Shown: piece after piece, positions 57,248-64,000 of the stretch
How positions within the stretch are numbered: the first letter of the stretch is position 1
Layout: every line of letters starts with the position of its first letter
Assembly: GCA_963811585.1 (NCBI GenBank)
Contig: CAWERR010000009.1
Span: forward strand, 1-64,000
Source: JACDHG01 sp963811585
GTDB taxonomy: Bacteria; Actinomycetota; Actinomycetes; Propionibacteriales; Nocardioidaceae
Reading direction: 5' to 3'
DNA length: 64,000 nt
Translations under genes and position numbers: made by a program
Notes under the pieces: model-generated
The model's database searches: none
What the model was told of the DNA's origin: nothing
What the model saw: only the letters and a program-made list of their open reading frames with translations

Positions 57248-58822
57248 TCAGCCAGCGGCTGCGTCGCCGGCGATCAGGTAGGAGTCGCCGGCCGGCTCCA
57301 GGGTGAGCTGCTTGGTCTCCTGGCCCGACTCTGTCCCGTCCTCGTACTGGTACACGATCTGGTACTGCACCGTCTCGTCGTCAAGGGCTTCGACGTTGCT
57401 CAGCGCGACGGAGTCGATCGGTCCCCAGAAGTCGTCGTATGAGTCGCGTCCCGTCTCCGCCTGAAAGCTGGGGGTCAGGAGGTTCCAGCCTGCATCGGTG
57501 TCGCCGGGGACGACGGCGAAGTAGGACTCGGTGAACGCGACCGGGTCGCCCGCCGGGGGCTCTTCGGTCGTGGACGAGGTCTGCTCTTCGGTCGTGGATG
57601 TGGTCTGTTCGTCAGTGCTCGACTCCTCCTCGGGGGGAGGAGTGTTCTGGTTGCCCTGACCTCGGTTGGCTTTGGGACCTCCGGTGGTGGAGGAGTTCGC
57701 TGAGGTCGGGTCTTCACCGCCGTCACCGCCGAGGTCGACCACATTCCAGAGCAGCGCTCCCGCCCCGACGAGGACGAGCAATGCCAGCAGGGCCATTGCC
57801 AGCCGACCGCGACGGCCGCGTTCGTCGCTGTCGTCGGGTGGGGGGCTGTCGCCGCCGTCGGCGGACCAGGTGCTCGCCAAGGCAGGCGCCGGTTGGTGGC
57901 TCTCGGCCGTCGGCTCCTCCGGTTGCTGGAAGGTGCTCGTCGCGTCATATGTCACGGCGGCTGCGGCGGGGCTCCCCATGAGCGCGGTCGCCTCCGACGA
58001 GGCGTCGCCGTCAGTGCCGCTGGGCGCTTGGGCCGCACGGAGCGCGGCGAGCGACTCTGACATCGTCGACCGCTCGCTGGCATCCGGATGAAGCATGCCG
58101 GCGAGTGGGCCGGTGAGCACTCCTGCATGAGTCGGCGGCGGGATCGGCTCACGGGTGATGGCGCTCAGCATGGCGAGAGGGTTGGACTGGGTCTCGTACG
58201 GCGGCGACCCCTCGGTGGCGGTGTACAGCGTGATCCCGAGTGCCCAGACATCCGAGGCGAACGTCGGGTCCTCGCCTCGGGCGAGCTCTGGTGAGAAGAA
58301 GGCCGGGGTACCGGAGACCAGGCCGGTCTGGGTCAGCTGCAGGTCCTGATGGCCGCGCGCGATCCCGAAGTCGCTGATCTTCGCAGTGTCGTCGTCGCTC
58401 ACCAAGATGTTGCCGGGCTTGATGTCGCGGTGCACGATGCCCAAGGCGTGGGCGCTGCTGAGCGCCGCCGCGACCTGGGCGCCGATGTGGGCAACCCGCT
58501 CCGTGGCCAGCCGGCCTTCCGAGGCGATCAGCTCAGACAGGGTCCGCGAGGGGACGTACTCCATCACCAACCACGTCGAGCCGGCATGCTCGACGACGTC
58601 GTAGATGGAGACGGCATTCTTATGGTTGAGGGCGGCGGCGAGGCGGGCTTCCCGCATCGCGCGGGCGGTATCTCCAGGCGACTCTCCGGGAACCGTCCCG
58701 ACCTGCTTCACTGCGACCTGACGGTGCAATGTCTCGTCAGTGCACAGCCACACCGTGCCCATACCGCCCTTGCCGACGGCGCGCACGACGCGGTATCGGC
58801 CAGCGATCGAGTCGGGTTGCAT
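57248..58822 (-). CDS. Membrane Ser/Thr protein kinase (PknB type) with NTF2-like outer domain
   Basis: The ATG at 58822 gives 524 residues. A GTG at 58840 is possible, and neither has a good ribosome site. The kinase domain (about 8-270) has GKGGMGTVW, the ATP lysine in VAVKQV, HRDIKPGNIL, DFGIA and APE-like SPE. A Ser/Pro/Gln linker leads to one membrane helix (about 341-362, LAMALLALLVLVGAGALLW), then a Thr/Glu/Ser-rich stalk and an outer domain (about 425-524, VAFTESYFAVVPGDTDAGWNLL) resembling NTF2/SnoaL folds rather than PASTA repeats. It may sense an external ligand. Confidence 0.88.
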   Translation of the reverse strand: MQPDSIAGRYRVVRAVGKGGMGTVWLCTDETLHRQVAVKQVGTVPGESPGDTARAMREARLAAALNHKNAVSIYDVVEHAGSTWLVMEYVPSRTLSELIASEGRLATERVAHIGAQVAAALSSAHALGIVHRDIKPGNILVSDDDTAKISDFGIARGHQDLQLTQTGLVSGTPAFFSPELARGEDPTFASDVWALGITLYTATEGSPPYETQSNPLAMLSAITREPIPPPTHAGVLTGPLAGMLHPDASERSTMSESLAALRAAQAPSGTDGDASSEATALMGSPAAAAVTYDATSTFQQPEEPTAESHQPAPALASTWSADGGDSPPPDDSDERGRRGRLAMALLALLVLVGAGALLWNVVDLGGDGGEDPTSANSSTTGGPKANRGQGNQNTPPPEEESSTDEQTTSTTEEQTSSTTEEPPAGDPVAFTESYFAVVPGDTDAGWNLLTPSFQAETGRDSYDDFWGPIDSVALSNVEALDDETVQYQIVYQYEDGTESGQETKQLTLEPAGDSYLIAGDAAAG

Positions 58823-58937
58823 CAGATGGAATCTACCCACTTGTGGGGTGGCCTAATCCCTTGTCCTCCTGGACGAGCGGTGTCGGCGTCGCAGCCGACC
58901 TGTGGCGACGAGGCCCACCGAGCCTTACATTGAGCGC

Positions 58938-59384
58938 ATGCCCACCTCTGCGCGTAACCGGCAAACGACTGCCTCGCCGCAGCAGGTCTGGGCGGTCCTG
59001 AGCGACGGTTATCGGTATGCCGAATGGGTCCAGGGCACCAAGGAGATCCGCGATGTCGACGCCGAGTGGCCCGCGGTCGACAGCTCCATCCACTTCACGG
59101 TCGGCGTCGGACCTCTGACGTACAAGAACGTGACGAGGTCGCGCGAATGTGTCCCGGAGCAGCGGCTGGAGCTCGAGGCGCATGCCTGGCCAGCCGGCAC
59201 TGCGCGCATCGGGATCAGGATCAGCCCCTCGGGGAGCGGCAGCCTGGTCACGCTGAACGAGCACCCGCTGCGAGGCCCGGCCCGGCTGCTGCACAACCCG
59301 CTCAGTGCGCTGGGCCTCGGGTTTCGTGTCCAGTCCATCCTCGACGACCTGGTCGAGCTAGCCGAGGCCGAACCGCCCCGATGA
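58938..59384 (+). CDS. SRPBCC/polyketide cyclase-like protein
   Basis: The ATG at 58938 gives 148 residues. The START-like fold is suggested by the opening ASPQQVWAVLSDGYRYAEWVQGTKEIRDVD and closing HPLRGPARLLHNPLSALGL followed by a long C-terminal helix. Such proteins bind hydrophobic ligands in a helix-grip pocket. Substrate unknown. It stands divergent from the kinase. Confidence 0.75.
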   Translation: MPTSARNRQTTASPQQVWAVLSDGYRYAEWVQGTKEIRDVDAEWPAVDSSIHFTVGVGPLTYKNVTRSRECVPEQRLELEAHAWPAGTARIGIRISPSGSGSLVTLNEHPLRGPARLLHNPLSALGLGFRVQSILDDLVELAEAEPPR

Positions 59385-59438
59385 CCGACCTGTCAGAGCG
59401 TGACCCGGCTATAGGAGGGTGAGGGTCTGACAAGTCGG

Positions 59439-61022
59439 TCAGCGGCGCTTGGCCGCAGCCCTCCAGCCGTCATGATGCAGCAGCGCGGCCTTGGCGGCGT
59501 TCGCGCCGGCTGCGCCGTGCACGCCGCCGCCCGGGTGAGCCGACGCTGACGCGAGGTACAAGCGCTCGACGGGAGTCTCGGCACGCCCCATGCCAGGGAC
59601 GGGGCGCAGCACGAGCTCCTGCCCGAGGCCGGCCGTGCCCCCGTTGATCGCGCCGCCGTGCAGGTTGGCGTTACGTTGCTCGAGCTCGCGTGGGCCGAGG
59701 GCGCGGCGGCTCATGACGCAGCTCGCGAAGTCGGGAGCGAACCGCTCGACCCTGCTCTGGATCCGGTCGGCGAAGCGCTCGAGGTCGGAATGGTCCCAGT
59801 CGCCGCGGATGCCGTCGTTACCCGCGTCACTGCGTGCCTGCTGGGGGACGTGCGTATAAGCCCACAACGACTCGGTGCCTGCGGGCGAACGCGACGAGTC
59901 AGTGGTCGTCATCTGGCCCATGAGCAGCATCGGTGCTGCCGGAATGGTCTGCCCCTTCATCTGCCCGGCGTACGTCGCGAGCTCTGCCACCGAGTGACCG
60001 ATGTGGATTGTCCCGGGTGCCACCGGTGGTGCCGGGTCCCACGGGACAGGGCGTGACAGCGCCCAGTCGACCTTGATCGTCGAGGGATCCCAACGGAAGC
60101 GCCGGATGCCCCACCGGGTGCGTGACGGCAGGTCGTCCCACGAGACCAAGCCGCCGTACAGCGCAGGAGCCGTCACATCTGCCAACACAGCACGTGACGC
60201 CTGGATCTGCTCGCCGTCGGTCGACCTGACCCCCACAGCCCGCCCGTCGCGTATGACGACCTCCGCCACCTCGCAATCGGTCAGCACCGTGCCTCCCCGT
60301 GACTCGAGTCGGCGAACCAATGCCTGGGTCAGCTGGCCAGCGCCCCCTTGGGGGGCGGGGAAGCCGACTGTCTGGGCCAGCATCGACATGATCAGGCCGA
60401 AGAGGCCCGAGCCCATGTCCTTCGGAGCAAAGTCGGCATGCAGGGCGTTGCCGGCCAGCAGCAACCGCGCCCCCTCACCGGCGAAAGAGCGTCGCCCCAG
60501 CCGTTCGACCGACATCAGTGGGATGGCAACTCCGGATGGGCCGGCAGCGCGTAACAGCTTCAGCAGGAAGCTGGTGCCGTGCCGCACGGGCGGGAACGGG
60601 CTCAACAGGGCCCGGAGGAGGTGCGGACCGAACCCGTCCCACTGCTCGCACAGCCGGAGCCACGCCGCGCCGTCCCCGGGAGCCAACGCGTCAAGCCCGG
60701 CGGCGGTGTCGTCGCGGCCTCGGTGGATCATCGCCCATCCGCCGTCAGGCAGCGGGTTGCCCAGAACCGCCGGGGCATGCACCCAGCGGAGGCCATACTC
60801 CTCGAGGTGCAAAGACCGGATGGTGTCAGAGGCGGCCGCCAACGGGTAGAACGCACTGAACGTGTCGTGCAGGAAGCCGTCATGGACCTCGCCGTCGGTG
60901 CGGACTGCGCCGCCGGGAGTCGGCTGCGCCTCGAGCACCGTCACTGACCAGCCGCGGTCGGCGAGCAGGTTCGCGGCCACCAAGCCGTTGGGGCCTGAGC
61001 CGATCACCACGGCGTCCGTCAT
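59439..61022 (-). CDS. FAD-dependent oxidoreductase (phytoene-desaturase-like)
   Basis: The ATG at 61022 gives 527 residues beginning MTDAVVIGSGPNGLVAANLLADRGW, a GXGXXG dinucleotide-binding fold, followed by the LEAQPTPGGAVRTD motif. The C-terminal FAD motif is YLASASAHPGGGVHGAAGANAAKAAL. This layout is that of carotenoid desaturase-type and related NAD(P)/FAD-dependent oxidoreductases (pyridine nucleotide-disulfide C-terminal type, PYROXD2-like). The substrate is unknown, and no carotenoid genes are nearby. It is divergent from purC. Confidence 0.85.
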   Translation of the reverse strand: MTDAVVIGSGPNGLVAANLLADRGWSVTVLEAQPTPGGAVRTDGEVHDGFLHDTFSAFYPLAAASDTIRSLHLEEYGLRWVHAPAVLGNPLPDGGWAMIHRGRDDTAAGLDALAPGDGAAWLRLCEQWDGFGPHLLRALLSPFPPVRHGTSFLLKLLRAAGPSGVAIPLMSVERLGRRSFAGEGARLLLAGNALHADFAPKDMGSGLFGLIMSMLAQTVGFPAPQGGAGQLTQALVRRLESRGGTVLTDCEVAEVVIRDGRAVGVRSTDGEQIQASRAVLADVTAPALYGGLVSWDDLPSRTRWGIRRFRWDPSTIKVDWALSRPVPWDPAPPVAPGTIHIGHSVAELATYAGQMKGQTIPAAPMLLMGQMTTTDSSRSPAGTESLWAYTHVPQQARSDAGNDGIRGDWDHSDLERFADRIQSRVERFAPDFASCVMSRRALGPRELEQRNANLHGGAINGGTAGLGQELVLRPVPGMGRAETPVERLYLASASAHPGGGVHGAAGANAAKAALLHHDGWRAAAKRR

Positions 61023-61128
61023 CCGGCCATCCTCTCCTGAGCACTCCGGCGCCGCACTCGCCGCCCGGCCTCGCCGCGAGGCACGGACCACCTGCGTCGC
61101 ATCGGCTGCCTCGGGGATGATGGCGGCC

Positions 61129-62026
61129 ATGACGACGTCGGCCCCGATGGGCACCCGGCCGCCCGCGAGCCGGAGCCCGCCACCTGCACTCCGGCAAGGT
61201 GCGCGACCTGTATGAGTTCGCTGACGGCAAGCTGCTGATGGTGGCGTCCGACCGGCTCTCGGCCTTCGACTTCGTGCTCACCCCGGACATCCCCGACAAG
61301 GGCGAGATCCTGACCCGGATGTCGTTGTGGTGGTTCGACCAGCTGAGCCGGCTGGTCGCCAACCACCTGGTCTCGACCGGACGTGCCGGCCGAGGTCGCC
61401 GGTCGGGCCGTGGTGTGCGAGCGGCTCGACATGTTCGCCGGTCGAGTGCGTGGCCCGCGGCTACCTGACCGGGTCGGGGCTGCATCGACTACCGGGCCAC
61501 CGGGTGGGTCTGCGGCGAACGCGCTGCCGCCGGGCCTCCAGGACGGCTCGCGGCTGCCCGAGCCGATCTTCACCCCCGCAACCAAGGCGGACCTCGGCGA
61601 GCACGACGAGAACGTCGACTTCGAGGCTGTCGTCGTGACGGTCGGCGACGACGTCGCGGCCGAGCTCCGCACGCTGACGCTCGTCGATCTACGCCAAGGC
61701 GGAGGCGATCGCCCGCGAACGCGGCATCATCCTCGCCGACACGAAGTTCGAGTTCGGCGGCCAGGCCCGACGGCACGATCGTGCTGGCCGACGAGGTGCT
61801 GACTCCCGACTCGTCGCGCTTCTGGCCGGCCGACGAGTGGCAGCCCGGGCGCGCGCAGACGTCGTACGACAAGCAGTTCGTGCGCGACTGGCTGACGTCG
61901 CCGGAGTCTGGGTGGGACCGCAGGTCGGGCGAGCCGCCGCCACCGCTGCCCGCCGAGGTCGTCGAGCAGACCCGTGCGACGTACATCGAGGCGTTCGAGC
62001 GGCTGACCGGCGAGCGATTCCGCTGA
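61129..62026 (+). pseudogene. purC: SAICAR synthetase (purC), frame broken many times
   Basis: An ATG at 61129 and a stop at 62024-62026 bracket a gene for about 295 residues. The readable pieces give, in order, the PurC sequence HLHSGKVRDLYEFADGKLL, MVASDRLSAFDFVLTPDIPDKG, LTRMSLWWFDQL, EVAGRAVVCERLDMF, GLQDGSRLPEPIFTPATKAD and VLADEVLTPDSSRFWPADEW. Frame changes lie near 61175, 61381, 61440, 61482, 61514, 61690 and 61767. Each is mended by removing one or two bases. The enzyme joins aspartate to CAIR in purine synthesis, so decay is unlikely and sequence error probable. Confidence 0.88.
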
Positions 62027-62120
62027 CCGGCCTGCTGGCCCGAGCAGACAGCCATGGCGACTGGGTGCTCAGGTCGCTACGTTGTGGCATAGCCACTCGC
62101 GCACCGACCTGGAGGTCGAC

Positions 62121-63679
62121 GTGCTCAACCTGGCCGTGATGCTCGAGGACAGCGCCCGACAGGTGCCCGACCGAGACGCCGTGGTCTTCAACGACACCCG
62201 GCTCACCTACGCACAGATCGACGCCATGGCCAACCAGGTGGCGAACCTGCTTGTGTCGCGAAGGGCATCGAGCCGGGCGACAAGGTCGCGCTGTCGTGCC
62301 CGAACCTGCCGTACTTCCCGGTCGTCTACTACGGCATCCTCAAGGCCGGCGCGGTCGTCGTGCCGCTCAACGTGCTCTTCAAGGGGCGCGAGGTCGCCTA
62401 CCACCTCGACGACTCCGACGCGAAGGCGTACTTCTGCTTCGAGGGCACGCCGGAGCTGGCCGATGGCCGAGGCGGTGGAGGGCTTCGAGGACACGCCCGG
62501 CTGTGAGCACTTCTTCGTGATCCCGGCCGACCCGACCGGCCGGTGCCATCGAGGGTGCGGAGCACTTCTTCGCGGCGATGAAGGACCAGCCGCCGACGTT
62601 CGAGACCGTGGTCGACCGAAGGCGAGCGACACCGCGGTCATCCTCTACACCAGCGGGACGACCGGGCAGCCGAAGGGCGCCGAGCTCTCACACGCCAACA
62701 TCGTGTTCAACGCGACTGACGTGTCACCGGCATCTGGGAGCTCAGCCCGTCCGAGGCCAGACGTCCACCTGGTGGCGCTGCCGCTCTTCCACTCGTTCGG
62801 CCAGACCGTCCAGCTGAACGCCGGCTTCGGGCTCGGCTCGACGCTGGTGCTGCTGGCCCGCTTCGAGCCAGCGCAGGCACTCGCGTTGATGGACAAGGAG
62901 GAGGTGACGTTCTTCGCCGGCGTCCCGACGATGTACTGGGGTCTGCTCGACGCGCTCACCGACGACAGTCGACGTCGACAAGATCGCCGGCAACCTGCGC
63001 CGCGCCGTCGCCGGCGGCGCCTCGCTGCCCGTCGAGATCCTCAAGCAGGTCAAGGAGCGGTTCCACGTGCAGATCCTCGAGGGCTACGGGCTCTCGGAGA
63101 CGTCGCCGGTCGCGACGTTCAACCACCTCGACCGCGAGCCGAAGCCCGGCTCGATCGGTACGCCGATCTGGGGTGTCGAGGTGAAGCTGATCGACGCGGA
63201 CTGGAAGACGATCGAGGACGTCGACGAGATCGGCGAGATCGCGATGCGCGGCCACAACATCATGAAGGGCTACTACAAGCGGCCCGAGGCGACCGCCGAG
63301 GTGATGCGGGACGGCTGGTTCCGGTCCGGCGACCTGGCCCGCCGCGACGAGGACGGCTACTACTACATCGTCGACCGGGCGAAGGACATGATCATCCGCG
63401 GTGGCTTCAACGTCTACCCGCGCGAGATCGAGGAGGTCCTGCTCACCCACGAGGCGGTCTCGCTCGTCGGCCGTCGTCGGCGTACCCGCACGAGCGAGCA
63501 CGGCGAGGAGGTCAAGGCGTACGTCATCCGGCGCGAGGGCGCCGACGATCACCGAGGACGAGCTGGTCGCGTGGGCGAAGGAGCAGATGGCGTCGTACAA
63601 GTACCCGCGCGAGGTCGAGTTCCGGGACGACCTGCCGATGACCGCGACCGGCAAGATCCTCAAGCGCGAGCTCGCGTAA
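62121..63679 (+). pseudogene. Long-chain acyl-CoA ligase (AMP-binding), frame broken many times
   Basis: A GTG at 62121 with GGAGG five bases before it begins LNLAVMLEDSARQVPDRDAV. The product would be about 510 residues. Pieces in different frames read continuously: YTSGTTGQPKGAELSHANI (P-loop), GYGLSETSPVATFN, SGDLARRDEDGYYYIVDRAKD and the end GKILKRELA, the hallmark motifs of acyl-adenylate enzymes. At least a dozen one-base insertions, for example near 62264, 62460, 62545, 62620-62625, 62745, 62969, 63465, 63500 and 63548, break the frame. It activates a fatty acid with ATP and CoA. Placement between purC and purS is unusual. Confidence 0.85.
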
Positions 63680-63746
63680 CGAGACTCCGGCCACGGCTGC
63701 ATAGACTGAGGCGCACCGACCGTCACCCACCCGCTGAGGAGCGCCG

Positions 63747-63995
63747 ATGGCCCGCGTCGTCGTCGACGTCATGCTGAAGCCGGAGATCCTCGACCCGCAG
63801 GGCAAGGCCGTGCATGGCGCCCTGCCCAGGCTCGGCTTCGACGGCGTCGTCGACGTACGTCAGGGCAAGCGTTTCGAGCTCGAGCTCGACGGCGAGGTCA
63901 CCGAGGAGCGGCTCGCGGAGGTCCGCAGGGCGGCCGAGACGCTGCTGAGCAACCCGGTCATCGAGGACTACACCGTGCGGGTTGAGCAGCAATGA
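63747..63995 (+). CDS. purS: Phosphoribosylformylglycinamidine synthase subunit PurS
   Basis: The product has 82 residues, the family length. It starts MARVVVDVMLKPEILDPQGKAV and continues GFDGVVDVRQGKRFELELDG, the PurS signature. PurS holds PurQ and PurL together in the fourth step of purine synthesis. purQ and purL would be expected just beyond the window. The frame is intact, unlike the two genes before it. GAGGAGCG precedes the ATG. Confidence 0.95.
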   Translation: MARVVVDVMLKPEILDPQGKAVHGALPRLGFDGVVDVRQGKRFELELDGEVTEERLAEVRRAAETLLSNPVIEDYTVRVEQQ

Positions 63996-64000
63996 GACTG

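Noticed and set aside
61129..63679. Programmed frameshifting or a true pseudogene tract
   Set aside because: The number of breaks, the absence of slippery sites and the preserved protein sequence argue for sequence error. purC loss would cause purine auxotrophy.

Overview
The window is high-GC DNA with GTG/TTG starts, tight 4-base ATGA/GTGA gene overlaps and gene families typical of Actinobacteria: HspR with HAIR operators, a class E-type sortase, DUF3151, an AbiEi-type nuclease and an actinobacterial hut set with a GSLGCSG histidine ammonia-lyase. Gene content and repeat types fit the Nocardioidaceae (Nocardioides or Aeromicrobium relatives). The genus is an inference. No rRNA, tRNA, CRISPR array or prophage was seen.

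Layout. 1-1763: end of a membrane Fe-S reductase gene and a TPR protein. 2039-5288: hutH-hutU. 5292-6471: two small minus-strand genes. 6670-24396: an accessory island with a polymerase, flippase, two family-4 glycosyltransferases, three sulfotransferases, a chain-length/tyrosine autokinase, its LMW phosphatase, a kinase-fold protein, three secreted beta-propeller paralogues and a Tat-exported glycosidase-like protein. Together these look like an export system for a sulfated surface polysaccharide. 24582-30586: anmK and a GlmS-like SIS gene behind a palindromic operator, then an M20 amidohydrolase, hutF and hutI, so the histidine pathway (His to urocanate to imidazolonepropionate to formiminoglutamate to formylglutamate to Glu) is split by the island. 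30690-36155: two MMPL transporters with matching promoter/operator modules and a tandem-MarR regulator. 36342-43133: the stress operon dnaK-grpE-dnaJ-hspR-clpB. 43130-50696: membrane proteins, an aminotransferase, a sortase missing the expected histidine, an AbiEi/nuclease gene flanked by perfect 45-bp inverted repeats, class II aldolase, a SpoU methyltransferase, a DedA protein and DUF3151. 50882-63995: a regulator, a lipid kinase and purine genes purA, purD, purB, purC and purS interspersed with a Ser/Thr kinase, an SRPBCC protein, an FAD oxidoreductase and an acyl-CoA ligase.

Sequence quality matters here. Eight genes are broken by frame shifts although their protein sequence is otherwise well preserved. 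Nearly all breaks are mended by removing one or two bases, and about twenty of them crowd into 61.1-63.6 kb (purC and the acyl-CoA ligase). These look like residual insertion errors in the assembly rather than gene decay.

The most unusual structure is the inverted-repeat-flanked AbiEi/nuclease gene at 46431-47737. Others worth a look are the shared mmpL operators, the sortase lacking its GHR histidine, the M20 enzyme standing where hutG would be expected, and several local tandem repeat arrays.
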